Positions 17,283 to 25,739 of a DNA stretch of 64,000 nucleotides are shown here, piece after piece (position 1 is the stretch's first letter; every line of letters begins with the position of its first letter). Origin of the DNA: Paraburkholderia dinghuensis (lineage in GTDB: Bacteria; Pseudomonadota; Gammaproteobacteria; Burkholderiales; Burkholderiaceae); NCBI RefSeq assembly GCF_003837865.1, contig NZ_RQIS01000011.1:143236-207235 (forward strand), written 5' to 3'. Position numbers and translations under genes: made by a program. The notes under the pieces were generated by a model. That model made no database searches, was not told the origin of the DNA, and worked only from the letters and a program-made list of their open reading frames with translations.

Positions 17283-19148
17283 ATGCAATACTCTTCAATC
17301 CAGAAACCGTTTTCGGGTCGTAAGTCCGCATTCTTCGTCGAAGGCTCCCGCGCATGGATTCCGCTGCGTCACAAGATCAAGCACTCCCGTGCCGTTGCAG
17401 GCGCAACGGTTCCGGCCGCTCCTGTCGTCACACCAGTGGCTGCATCCGCTCCGGCGGCACCGGCTAAAGCTGTTGTCGCATCGGCGACGTCCTCCTCTTC
17501 GGCGCCATCCGCCCCACCGCTGCGCGCGGAATCGACATCCCGCCCAGCTGTGCGTCCGGCAAATCCGGTGCCGGTCACGACTGGTGCGATCCCGCACGAC
17601 TGCAGCGACCTCGTGCGTCGTGCCCGAGGTTCGTTCAGGCACCTTGCCGGCATGGCCGACACAAAACACCGCCTGCTATGTGCCGGACAGGACATCCTGG
17701 CGGGTCTGGATGGCGAGCCGCGCAACGGCATCCTGCTCCATGGCGAGCCCGGCAACGGCAAAACCATGTTTGCGGAAGCGCTGGCCGGTGAACTCGGCAT
17801 CCCGTTCCTGTCCGTCGCCTTCGGCGACATGGCCTCGAAGTGGATCAACGAGACCCCCGAAAAGCTGCGCGGTCTTTTCCGTACCGCACGCCGCTGTGCC
17901 CCCTGCGTACTCTTCATAGACGAGGTCGACTCGTTCCTCAAGCCCCGCGATGGCGCGAGCATGGGACATTCGATGGACCGGGACGTGGTCAACACGCTGC
18001 TGAAGGAAATCGTCGACCTGCGCAGCGCACAAGTGGTGCTGGTGGCAGCGACCAACTTTATTGAGCAACTCGACCATGCCGCGATCCGCCCGGGGCGCTT
18101 TGATTTCCACATCGAGGTTCCGGCTCCCGACTTCCAGTCCCGCCGCTACCTGATCTGGGTAGCCATCGCCCGGTACCTCGGAAAGGAAGCCGTCGACAGG
18201 TATGTCGTCGACGAGCTCGCACGCCGCTGGGAAGGTTTTAGCGCCGCGCGGCTTGCTGCCCTCGGCCCGCAGCTGCGCGACATGCAGCGCGACGGTGCGT
18301 TCGACGGCACCATCACCTTCGATCTGGCCACGCGGGCCATGCGCCACATCCAGGGGCAGCGCAGCACGTTTCCAGAGCACGTCGTCGCGCTCGAGGACAT
18401 CGTCATGCCCGAGGCCTCGCGCGGGATGCTGACCGGCCTCGGGGACCGGCTGCGCAATGTCTGGGACTTCACCCAGCTCGGCGGTACCCTGCCGCGCGGA
18501 ATCCTGTTCTACGGGCCGCCCGGTACCGGCAAAACCATGGCCGCAATGTCGCTTGCGAAGGAGTCTGGGTGGCTGTTCCTGTCTACCACCGGCACCGACC
18601 TCATGGCCCGCCCCGATGAATGGGAAAAGCTCGTGCGCCGTGCGAAGGACCAGCGCCCGGCCATCGTGTTCATCGACGAGGCCGAGCCGGTCCTGGCTAA
18701 CCGGCGTCACTCGAACGTCCCGGCCCTCACCAACCGGATCCTCGCCACGATCGATGGCACCGGCGGCCGGACACCCGATGTCATCTACATCGCGGCCACC
18801 AATCATCCGGATGTGCTCGATCCGGCGGTGCTGCGTGGCGGGCGCTTTGCCATGCAGGTCCGCTTTGATGTGCCCGCGGACGAAGACATGCGCGCGTGGA
18901 TTGAGACGACGTTGCGCGAACGGCAGGCAGATCTGGAGCTTGTGATGGAGTCGGAGGCAGAGGAACTGGCCGTGATGCTGCTGTGCGGTCGCCCCATTGC
19001 CGATGCACAGGCGCTCATTGCCGAGGCCATCAGTGTGAGCGCCGCGCGGTTTCTCGCTGGCCAGGAAGAGGAAGAGCGTGTTCTGTCCCTTGAGGACATG
19101 CAGGCCGCCGCCCGGGCCCTCGGCATCGGCATCGGCGCCGGAGAGTGA
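17283..19148 (+). CDS. Tandem AAA+ ATPase
   Basis: 621 residues. An N-terminal segment (about 1-40) is followed by an Ala/Pro/Ser/Val-rich linker (about 41-105). AAA domain 1 has Walker A GEPGNGKT (about 155-162) and Walker B VLFIDEVDS (about 209-217); AAA domain 2 has Walker A GPPGTGKT (about 411-418) and Walker B IVFIDEAEP (about 461-469), with a sensor/arginine-finger region near NHPDVLDPAVLRGGRF. The double ring-ATPase layout is like Cdc48/VCP, but no Cdc48 N-domain is recognised. It should use ATP to remodel or unfold a protein or complex. Only a weak ribosome-binding site is seen, behind the structured leader. Confidence 0.85.
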   Translation: MQYSSIQKPFSGRKSAFFVEGSRAWIPLRHKIKHSRAVAGATVPAAPVVTPVAASAPAAPAKAVVASATSSSSAPSAPPLRAESTSRPAVRPANPVPVTTGAIPHDCSDLVRRARGSFRHLAGMADTKHRLLCAGQDILAGLDGEPRNGILLHGEPGNGKTMFAEALAGELGIPFLSVAFGDMASKWINETPEKLRGLFRTARRCAPCVLFIDEVDSFLKPRDGASMGHSMDRDVVNTLLKEIVDLRSAQVVLVAATNFIEQLDHAAIRPGRFDFHIEVPAPDFQSRRYLIWVAIARYLGKEAVDRYVVDELARRWEGFSAARLAALGPQLRDMQRDGAFDGTITFDLATRAMRHIQGQRSTFPEHVVALEDIVMPEASRGMLTGLGDRLRNVWDFTQLGGTLPRGILFYGPPGTGKTMAAMSLAKESGWLFLSTTGTDLMARPDEWEKLVRRAKDQRPAIVFIDEAEPVLANRRHSNVPALTNRILATIDGTGGRTPDVIYIAATNHPDVLDPAVLRGGRFAMQVRFDVPADEDMRAWIETTLRERQADLELVMESEAEELAVMLLCGRPIADAQALIAEAISVSAARFLAGQEEEERVLSLEDMQAAARALGIGIGAGE

Positions 19149-19641
19149 CCGATCTGAAGCCGGGTTGCATTCTTCCGGATGGCTGCAGGTGCCCGGGAAT
19201 CTGACTTCGCGCGACGAAAGATTGCAGCAGGCGAAGCTGCGCGACCGGCGAACGGATCGCAACACGGATCCGGCCGTGCATCGACTGACCGAAGCCACGG
19301 ACAGCCGCTTGCGCGCCGGGGGCGGAGCCTGCCGGTGCCCCCCGCCTGCGCACCCAGCGGTCGTTCTTTTGCCCCAGTCCCGGGCCCCTGGCCCACCGGC
19401 CTGCCTCCCGTTTCCGGGCACAACGCGCACGGCCCGGATGCTGCCGCCCGTCGGCGAGCCGACCCCCGCGCCGCATGTCCTGCGGTGCCGTTCATCGCAG
19501 TCGATGTGTAGCCGGCATTTCCGGGAGCACCCGCCTGTGCCGGTATGCCCGGCCCCCTGGCAGGAGACGGCGCAAAGCCTGTTGTGTGGATTGGATGGAT
19601 TGCGCGGCACCTCGCCGGCACTTTGCTGCGCCCGGATGTCG
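19149..19641. other. No convincing gene
   Basis: Long frames on both strands here are Pro/Arg/Ala-rich and lack start signals. No repeats stand out until the second leader copy at 19642. Confidence 0.45.
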
Positions 19642-19730
19642 ACTTGCATTCGTTCAACCCCGTGAGAACCTGGTTCTGCCTGCACAGCGCCGTGCAGCAA
19701 CAGATGGGCTGGCCCGTTTCGGGTGGCCCG
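19642..19730 (+). ncRNA. Structured 5' leader, copy B
   Basis: Contains ACTTGCATTCG, CGTGAGAACCTGGTTCTG, stem CTGCAC/GTGCAG (19680-19685, 19692-19697), the CAACAG linker at 19698-19703 and a GC-rich second hairpin near 19707-19728. It matches copy A (17178-17263) in order and in single-stranded sequence, with compensatory differences in the first stem. It lies about 60 bases upstream of a small-protein operon. Confidence 0.5.
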
Positions 19731-19787
19731 GTTATCCGTCATGCGTTTCACTCAATTTCACTCACTTTCACATGGGAGAACCCGTTC

Positions 19788-19907
19788 ATGAATGAACCCC
19801 GTACCCTCTGGCAGGTCGTCGTTGACGAGGCCAGGATCTGCCTGCGCGAGTACTTCCTGCCGCTGGTCATCGCCTGGCGCTGGTTGCGGCGCGTCACGCG
19901 TCGCTGA
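19788..19907 (+). CDS. 39-residue protein with hydrophobic centre
   Basis: Starts MNEPRTLWQVVVDEARICLR and ends in a hydrophobic-then-basic stretch (EYFLPLVIAWRWLRRVTRR). GGGAG stands 9 bases before the ATG. The hydrophobic stretch of about 10 residues flanked by Arg suggests peripheral membrane association. It is the first frame behind leader B and lies 13 bases before the next gene. Confidence 0.5.
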   Translation: MNEPRTLWQVVVDEARICLREYFLPLVIAWRWLRRVTRR

Positions 19908-19920
19908 GGAGACCACGATC

Positions 19921-20232
19921 ATGGTTATCCGCTCCCACCGCGATCGCTTCTGGTTTCGCCTCACTCCCCACCGGCGCCGGGTGCCTCGCTATCCGCTCAA
20001 CCCCACCGCCTCGTCGCTCATTGCCGAACGGGTCCCGATCAGCCTGTCGGGCTGGCTGTTCCGCATGAGCCGCGACAGACCGAACCGCACAGGCCTGGGA
20101 CGTCGGGCCATTCGCCTCGGACAACGACGCAGCCGGCGGCGACGCCAACTGCGCCTGCGCATGGCGCTCAAGGTGCCGTGCCGGCTGTTCCTGCCGCGGC
20201 GTGACGGCATACATGACGGGCCGCTGCGCTAG
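19921..20232 (+). CDS. Highly basic hypothetical protein
   Basis: 103 residues from an ATG at 19921 with GGAG upstream. The product is very rich in Arg (MVIRSHRDRFWFRLTPHRRR, later RRSRRRRQLRLRMALK), suggesting nucleic-acid binding or a ribosomal-protein-like nature. No family is recognised. It is in one transcript with the 39-residue gene by spacing. High Arg content can also arise by chance in GC-rich DNA, which limits confidence. Confidence 0.45.
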   Translation: MVIRSHRDRFWFRLTPHRRRVPRYPLNPTASSLIAERVPISLSGWLFRMSRDRPNRTGLGRRAIRLGQRRSRRRRQLRLRMALKVPCRLFLPRRDGIHDGPLR

Positions 20233-20936
20233 CCCCATGTTCCGCCTGTGCGGGCATCACACGCATGGATGCCCCGCAGGTCGCCCCTCCCTTTTCGTGG
20301 ACACCACCCATGACTGACTTTCCTGCCGTATCTCCCGGACCCGCGAGACCCTGCCTGATCCGGCGATCGCTGCGCGATCGACTAATCCAGCGCTCCCGCA
20401 TACCCGTCACGCTGACCGGCGATCCGGACTGGCCAGCCGCCGGCTCCCGCCCGCTCGCTGAAACAGCCACCCCGGCTGACGTGCTTCGACCGGACGTGCA
20501 CGCTGGACCCGCATCGACCGGCCTGCTGCATGCCTGCGTCACGGTCCAGCCTGCGACGGCGCAGCACGCGTCACCTGCACTGCTGCGCCCGACCGCCTTC
20601 AGGTCGAATTCGCCGATATGCCGCCGTACGCCCACGCACGCGTCCCGGCATGCGGCCACGCCACATCCGGGACACACCCGTTCACCGGGCACGAGGCCAC
20701 CATGCCGCGCACCCGGGACGACCTCGACGACGTTCTGCATGCCCGTCGAGTCCGTCACCCACGATGTGTCGTTCCGCTGGACGGTCAGGATCGGGTTACC
20801 CGGAAAAGGGATCGTCGACATGACCCTCCTGGATGCCTGGATCAGGGTGTTCTGGCCGAAGAAGGATGCCGATGACCACCCTGACGTTCGCGACAAAAGT
20901 CTGCCCCGCCCACTTCCTTTCACGGTGGCCTCCACG
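20233..20936. other. No confident gene; possible N-terminal extension of the cREC gene
   Basis: The frame upstream of 20937 stays open back to 20265. Its left part is Pro/Thr/His-rich and looks non-coding, but from about 20739 (MPVESVTHDVSFRWTVRIGL) it has a more natural composition. Either the receiver gene has an alternative start there, or a separate small gene was lost. Confidence 0.35.
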
Positions 20937-21239
20937 ATGAAAATCTTTCTTGATGATGAACGCGTCACCCCTGAAGGCTGGGTCCGGGCGTACTGGCCTG
21001 ATGAGGTCATTGCACTGCTCGAGACAGGCAGGGTGGAAGCCGTCAGCCTCGATCACGATCTTGGTGACGACAGCCGCGGCACCGGCTACGACGTGATCCG
21101 CTGGATCGAGGAAGCCGTTGCGCTGCGCGGGTTCGTGCCACCGCTCATCCTCGTCCATTCCGCCAATCCGGCTGCTGCTGCGCGGATGCAGGCAGGGATT
21201 GCGGCGATCGCGAATCTCGCGAACCAGAAGGAGAAATAA
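20937..21239 (+). CDS. Cyclic-phosphate-processing receiver (cREC) domain protein
   Basis: 100 residues starting MKIFLDDERVTPEGWVRAYW. The DDER opening, the EAVSLDHDLG box (residues 34-43), GTGYDVIRWIEE and the VHSANPAAAARM segment match the small receiver-like family predicted to process cyclic phosphates at RNA ends or on nucleotides (cREC). The stop is one base before the Sir2 start, and the Sir2 ribosome-binding site (AGGAG) lies inside this gene's last codons, so the two are translated together. The biochemical role of the family is a prediction, not a demonstration. Confidence 0.7.
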   Translation: MKIFLDDERVTPEGWVRAYWPDEVIALLETGRVEAVSLDHDLGDDSRGTGYDVIRWIEEAVALRGFVPPLILVHSANPAAAARMQAGIAAIANLANQKEK

Positions 21240-21240
21240 A

Positions 21241-22116
21241 ATGGCGTTGACCGACGAGGAGAAACTCGATCAGGCCGTGGCGTGGCTCCGGGATGCGGAC
21301 GCCCTGCTGATCACAGCGGGTGCAGGTATGGGCGTGGATTCGGGCCTGCCCGCATTTCGGGGTCGGCATGGGCTCTGGAAGGCCTGGCCCGCGCTGAAGC
21401 ACCTGAACATGGATTTCGCCAGGATCTCCACGGAGATCGCGATACGCAAGGCGCCACGACTCGCATGGGGCTTCCACGGGTATCTGCTGCAATGCTTCCG
21501 CGGGACGCATCCCCACAAGGGATTCCAGATCCTCCTGCACTGGGCGCGGCAGATGGAACAGGGGTATTTCGTCTTCACGAGCAACGTGGACGGGGCATTC
21601 CAGAAAGCCGGCTACGACCGCGAGCGGATCATGGAATGCCACGGTTCGCTGCACTACCTGCAGTGTATCGACGGCTGTGATGCGGCCATCTGGCCGGCAG
21701 ACGATTTCCAGCCCGTCATCGAAATGGCCAGGTGCCAACTCCTGAGCAACCTGCCCACCTGCCCCCGCTGTGGGCAGGTTGCCCGCCCCAACATGCTGCT
21801 GTTTGACGATCCCCGATGGATTGACACCACCCTCGCCCGACAGCGGGAGCACTGGACGCGCTGGCGTGCCCGGCTCCGCAATCCGGTCGTGGTTGAGCTC
21901 GGTGCCGGCAAGGCGATCCCGACCGTACGCCACTTCAGTGAACAGATGGGGCGACGCATCATCCGCATCAACCCGCATGATTTCCGGATCGCGAGCTACC
22001 GCGGCGTCGGCCTGGCGGGCCCTGCGCTCGGGACCCTGCAGGCACTCGATGCGAGGTTGAATGCCCGACAGAGCGATGCGGCCACAGGCTTTCGCCACGG
22101 CAGGGAGATCAAATGA
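21241..22116 (+). CDS. Sir2-family NAD-dependent deacylase or NADase
   Basis: 291 residues. Sir2 motifs in order: NAD-binding GAGMGVDSGLPAFRG (27-41), FTSNVDGAFQKAG (112-124), the catalytic His in ECHGSLHYLQC (His134), a zinc ribbon formed by CIDGC (141-145) and CPRCG (about 172-176), and a C-terminal NAD-contact strand VVELGAGKAIPTVR. The ATG follows AGGAGAAATAA, and the last bases form an ATGA overlap with the next tiny gene. Sir2 proteins either remove acyl groups from lysine or, in defence systems, destroy NAD. The context with a cREC gene suggests ADP-ribose or cyclic-phosphate chemistry rather than routine deacetylation; that is inference. Confidence 0.85.
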   Translation: MALTDEEKLDQAVAWLRDADALLITAGAGMGVDSGLPAFRGRHGLWKAWPALKHLNMDFARISTEIAIRKAPRLAWGFHGYLLQCFRGTHPHKGFQILLHWARQMEQGYFVFTSNVDGAFQKAGYDRERIMECHGSLHYLQCIDGCDAAIWPADDFQPVIEMARCQLLSNLPTCPRCGQVARPNMLLFDDPRWIDTTLARQREHWTRWRARLRNPVVVELGAGKAIPTVRHFSEQMGRRIIRINPHDFRIASYRGVGLAGPALGTLQALDARLNARQSDAATGFRHGREIK

Positions 22117-22232
22117 TTACACCACGCGACGTACACATTGTTCCCGCCACGATCGGCGTGGTCGCCCTCTGCGTCATCGTTCTCCGGCGCGCCATGCATC
22201 AGACAGATAGCAGTCCAGATGGTCTGGCGTAG
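22113..22232 (+). CDS. 39-residue single-span membrane protein coupled to Sir2
   Basis: The ATG at 22113 shares bases with the Sir2 stop (ATGA). The product begins MITPRDVHIVPATIGVVALC, then VIVLRRAMHQ, giving one hydrophobic helix (about residues 9-24) followed by Arg-Arg, the signature of an inner-membrane mini-protein. Overlap with the Sir2 stop predicts coupled translation at similar amounts. It could anchor, sense for or restrain the Sir2 enzyme; this is untested. Confidence 0.6.
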   Translation: MITPRDVHIVPATIGVVALCVIVLRRAMHQTDSSPDGLA

Positions 22233-22668
22233 CCGGAATCTGCACCCGTGGGGAACTCCGGTGTCAGCGCCGGAGAGCTACTCGCCACCACGTTCAGCCT
22301 GAAACACCCCCAAACTGGTGCCGCTTTTCGCCGCATGACCCGCTCTTCATCGTGAAGAATACGGACAGCATGAAGGAAAAGCCTCAGGCCGGCATGACAA
22401 GCCACATCATCAAGCGCGACGTGAGGACAAAACGATTGACAGCATGCAGGCAGCCCCCTCTCTGGCCGTAATTCACCTGGCGTGGAGAAAGATGATCGAC
22501 GCTGCCGAAAAGTCGATCCGGGCATCCATGAGGGGCCTCCGGATGGTTGACGCCCGGTTCCCTGCCCGGCGGACGCCGGAACACGCGCGTGGGCCGAAAA
22601 CAGGTCGGGTATCCGGTCAACGCATGAGCGATCAGATCTGCCGGAATGCGCGGCGCTTCCGGGTCATC
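22233..22668. other. No gene seen
   Basis: About 435 bases between the Sir2 operon and the 3' end of the toxin gene. Open frames lack start signals and no repeats or terminators stand out. Confidence 0.45.
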
Positions 22669-23241
22669 TCAGATCGCGGCGGCGTACGGTCTGATGACCG
22701 AGACGGTCTGCGTCAAGCCTTGAGACGCCAGCGTATCGAGGTATTCATGGGCCGACTTTGACGGATTGCGTAGCGAGCGCCGATGGTCCGCCATCGCTCG
22801 AAGCACCAGCATCTGGTTCAGGTTAAACAAACCGACAACGAAATCGTCGGGATGTTGCGCCTCGATGCCGAACAGCGCCAGCACGTCAGGTGGAAAGTCT
22901 TTGAGGTTGAGCGTGACGATGGTCGACGCATGGCAGTGAATGGCTGCCGCTACGACATGGGCGTCGTCCGGATCCGGCAGCTGAACCGCTGACATCAACT
23001 GCTCATAGCCCACAACCTTCGCATCCCGGACGTGCCTGTCCATCAGGTCACGCGTTCGATAGATCATTGCGGGATCCAGATCAGGACGATCCTTGATCAG
23101 GTTGCGCGTCCATTCGTCGTGTATGGCATCAGTCCAGCGCGCACGAAACAGGTCGGTGAGCGCGAGATGCATCAACAGGTTGCGTAGTGCAGCCGGATAG
23201 AGAACGCAGGCGTCGTAGATCGCGGTGAAACTCGATGCCAT
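22669..23241 (-). CDS. PIN-domain toxin
   Basis: 190 residues. The PIN nuclease fold is indicated by the N-terminal Asp in TAIYDACVLYPAALRNLLMH, the acidic patch LPDPDDAHVVAAAIHCHAS and TLNLKDFPPDVL, which supply the metal-binding acids. It would cleave RNA. Its start codon follows the antitoxin stop with no gap (TAA-ATG), so the two are translationally coupled. It is longer than most VapC proteins (about 130), because of an added C-terminal helical extension (VGLFNLNQMLVLRAM onwards). It is probably a plasmid-stabilising toxin. Confidence 0.85.
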   Translation of the reverse strand: MASSFTAIYDACVLYPAALRNLLMHLALTDLFRARWTDAIHDEWTRNLIKDRPDLDPAMIYRTRDLMDRHVRDAKVVGYEQLMSAVQLPDPDDAHVVAAAIHCHASTIVTLNLKDFPPDVLALFGIEAQHPDDFVVGLFNLNQMLVLRAMADHRRSLRNPSKSAHEYLDTLASQGLTQTVSVIRPYAAAI

Positions 23242-23700
23242 TTATTCGAGTCCCATTTCCTGATCAAGCGCCGCAAGTTCTTCAAGCGCTGCACGACGAT
23301 CGGCATCGACGCGATTCTTGTAGGCCATCACGTCGTCGTAGCGGATGCGTCGATGCGTGTTCACCTTCCGGAAAGGAATCTCGCCTTTGTCCAGAAGCTG
23401 GATAAGGTACGGGCGCGAAACATTCAGAACGTCCGCCGCCTCCTGTGATGTCAGCTCGGCATGGATCGGGATAATCGATACCGCATTGCCTTTCCCGATT
23501 TCTGCGAGTGCATCAACCATCAGCCGCACGAACGACGTCGGCAGCGTTACGGTGCGCACCTCCCCCCTGTCGTCCCTGAACTCGAACTGCTGATTTTCGG
23601 CCCGGCTCGACAACACAACCGACAAATCCCTGCCCGACGTCCTGGCTAGTTCCGCCTCCTGCTCCGAAGGCAGCGTCGTAGGGTGCATGGTGGTGTTCAT
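23242..23700 (-). CDS. HTH (excisionase-type) antitoxin
   Basis: 152 residues. The start at 23700 is chosen because CAGGAG lies 7 bases upstream; an ATG at 23721 lacks one. The middle of the protein (about 85-135) has a MerR/excisionase-like helix-turn-helix: LTSQEAADVLNVSRPYLIQL followed by LDKGEIPFRKVNTHRRIR. It is upstream of the PIN toxin and should neutralise it and repress the promoter, probably at the palindrome 23735-23747. Confidence 0.85.
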   Translation of the reverse strand: MNTTMHPTTLPSEQEAELARTSGRDLSVVLSSRAENQQFEFRDDRGEVRTVTLPTSFVRLMVDALAEIGKGNAVSIIPIHAELTSQEAADVLNVSRPYLIQLLDKGEIPFRKVNTHRRIRYDDVMAYKNRVDADRRAALEELAALDQEMGLE

Positions 23701-23734
23701 AAGATGCTCCTGATTCAACAACGCACAGTCTAAA

Positions 23735-23747
23735 TCGAATTATTCGA
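23735..23747. promoter_or_regulatory. Candidate antitoxin operator
   Basis: TCGAAT-T-ATTCGA is a perfect 13-bp palindrome 35 bases upstream of the antitoxin start, in a short AT-rich stretch where the promoter should be. A further half-site (ATCGAAA) follows near 23757. Position and symmetry fit autoregulation by the HTH antitoxin. Confidence 0.55.
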
Positions 23748-24283
23748 AATCGCAACAATCGAAACAGGCTGGTGAAGTGACAGCCGAGTATCGCAATTAA
23801 ACGGCTGTCCAACGCCCCCGGGCTTCAGGGAACCACTTGTCCTGGCTATCCTGCGCGGCCCGCGTCCCGGCTGGATATCGCAGAGCGGACCTGTCATCCA
23901 TTACCCCATCCTCGCTGCCGATCGACTCCTGCCGCCGGCAGGCGTTGGCTGTGTGTGGAGTTGACCGACGGTTAGTTGCATTAATGCCAGGATCTGCCGT
24001 GAATCAACTCCCCTCGACCGCCGCCTGATCCACATCCTCCTCGCCCACGGCCGCACGTGTGCCGGCGGTGGCTGCACTAACACGATGTGCGTCCAGCCAG
24101 ACCATGACGGCGATCCGGGGAGAGCTGCGAGACGGCTTAGGCCGTTCCAGGTCGCAACCGTCCCAGCCCTGGCTGGAACCGCAAACGCGTGATGATTCAG
24201 GGTAGCTTTTGGCGTTCGCCCTTGACTCTGGTGGAAAGATCCCAACCTACCGTCCCGGAATTAATCGGCCGTTTTTACTGGAC
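23748..24283. other. No gene seen
   Basis: About 535 bases separating the divergent toxin-antitoxin and the next plus-strand gene. No convincing frame; no clear repeat. Promoters for both sides must lie here. Confidence 0.45.
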
Positions 24284-24760
24284 ATGCCCAACAAGAAGAT
24301 CTATCGATCGCCGCGTCGGCCATCGGGAGCACACGCGAAGGCGCTGTTTCTTCCCATGCCGCGGGCGGAAGCCTCGGATCTTGCGCTGCGTGCGCGGATC
24401 GCAGTTGAGCGCCTGCGCAATGGCGAAGCAGACCGCTCCCTGATCAATCTCGTTTCCCAGATCGTCATCATCGCGAGCTTTATCACCAGGGCGGGACATG
24501 GAGAGCTCGATATCGAGGACATTGAACGCGTGGAGCGTGGCCTCGGTGAAGTACTCCTCGAGGCAGATCGCAGCGGGATATGGAATGTTTCTGATTCGTT
24601 GATCGAGGGCCTCACTGCCGTAGTCAACGAGTACGACCGCCAGCTTTGCGTGACCCGTATGGAGATCGTTGTCCAGGCGAGTGATCATCTTGAAAAGCTG
24701 GTAGATCTGGCCGCCCAAGACAGTCGATTCACAGACAGCCAACGCCAGGTCGCACAGTAG
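24284..24760 (+). CDS. Conserved hypothetical protein (158 residues)
   Basis: Starts MPNKKIYRSPRRPSGAHAKA; an upstream start at 24209 is possible but its added residues look non-coding. The protein is helical and acidic in the middle (ITRAGHGELDIEDIERVERG) and ends RMEIVVQASDHLEKLVDLAA. The same ending survives as a stub at 6442-6548, so this family sits in two backbone segments of the window. No known domain is recognised. It is always followed by a conserved 370-bp spacer and a 63-residue gene. Confidence 0.7.
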   Translation: MPNKKIYRSPRRPSGAHAKALFLPMPRAEASDLALRARIAVERLRNGEADRSLINLVSQIVIIASFITRAGHGELDIEDIERVERGLGEVLLEADRSGIWNVSDSLIEGLTAVVNEYDRQLCVTRMEIVVQASDHLEKLVDLAAQDSRFTDSQRQVAQ

Positions 24761-25132
24761 CCTCTTCGTGTTTCACCGCCGGGGAACAACTCTCGGCGCG
24801 CGCACCGCGCTTCACTTTCGTGAGTCGGCTAACAGACGCGGGCGTGAGTGAACCGCACGCAACCTTTAGACTGTTGGCAATAACCAGCCCTATGGTAACC
24901 GGCCCCCATAGATGGAGACCAGACACACCGCACGTGTGTCGCAAAGGAAAAGAAACAGCGGTCCGTAACCACGCCCGGTTAAAGGCAGAACGTACTGGTG
25001 CCCGCAAACAGCGTTGCCCGTGCTCGTCAGGGCAAAGACAGGCATCCAGCGCTACACTGATCCCAGAGCCCGGCCCAACGCCAGCGCACGCTAAATGTGT
25101 AGCTGGCGATGACATCCCCAAAACGAAACCAC
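24761..25132. other. Conserved non-coding spacer, copy 2
   Basis: Matches 6549-6918 over most of its length although no frame is conserved, with identical blocks such as CGCCGGGGAACAA and TCGCAAAGGAAA. Both copies precede a 63-residue gene. This suggests a conserved promoter/leader or small RNA. Confidence 0.55.
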
Positions 25133-25324
25133 ATGGAAATTTGCGTCAGTTACGAACATAGCCTGGCGTCTGCGCCGGACGAATTCATCGTTCACGTTCC
25201 ATCGCAGGTCGTCGCCGATATTCCAGCGAACGTGCCGCGCGCCTTGCTACCTGAATTCATTGCCACGCTGATCGTCGAGCGCTCCCCGACAATCGGCAGG
25301 ATCCGCAACCTCAGGATTCTCTAA
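25133..25324 (+). CDS. Conserved 63-residue hypothetical protein, copy 2
   Basis: Starts MEICVSYEHSLASAPDEFIV and ends PTIGRIRNLRIL, almost the same as the gene at 6919-7110. Substitutions between the copies are mostly conservative, which supports selection on the protein. The stop codon region CTCTAA supplies the CTAA at which an IS5-type element inserted directly behind it. Confidence 0.7.
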   Translation: MEICVSYEHSLASAPDEFIVHVPSQVVADIPANVPRALLPEFIATLIVERSPTIGRIRNLRIL

Positions 25325-25425
25325 GGCAGAGCTGATCAAGTCCACCGCAGAGCGCCCCCCCTGCATTATGGTTCGGGGTGGATAAGGAAGACAAAACGGG
25401 ATGAAGCAGCAGACGTTGCAGGAGG
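25325..25425 (+). mobile_element. IS5-group 5'-end remnant
   Basis: GGCAGAGCTGATCAAG at 25325-25340 follows CTAA and matches the right-end repeat of the complete IS5 copy at 8673. The next 85 bases follow that element's leader into the transposase start (ATGAAGCAGCAGACG at 25401), after which similarity is lost. Only the left tenth of the element remains. Confidence 0.8.
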
Positions 25426-25739
25426 ACAAGCTTAGGGAACTCGGCGCAGTTATGGCTTTTTATCATGGCGAGTCTTCGGACGGCGATCGTCACCACTGTG
25501 CAGATAATGACATCACTCGCAAGGGCGAAGTGACTGACAACTTCCCGGCCCTCGCGTCCTGCACGCACCGCGCCGAGTCAACCCCTGCGGACCTCCGTGA
25601 GTATGCGGTCACGCAGTTAAAGCTCGACGGCCCCCTGACCTCGCGCGAGCCTTAACGAAGTTACAAGAATGCGACGTACAACGCGCCCTAGCGCTCGCAA
25701 CAAAGGCGACGCTCGCCGGCACCTCCCCACAATTGACAC
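25426..25739. other. No gene seen between IS5 remnant and parM pseudogene
   Basis: About 310 bases in which neither the transposase nor parM can be followed. The stretch from the remnant start reads open for 84 codons but is not similar to the transposase. Confidence 0.4.

Noticed and set aside
19078..19665. Frame of 195 codons after the AAA ATPase
   Set aside because: It overlaps the end of the ATPase gene, is Pro/Arg/Ala-rich and has no start signal.
17676..19751. 691-codon frame on the minus strand
   Set aside because: Shadow of the tandem AAA ATPase; the plus-strand frame has complete Walker motifs.
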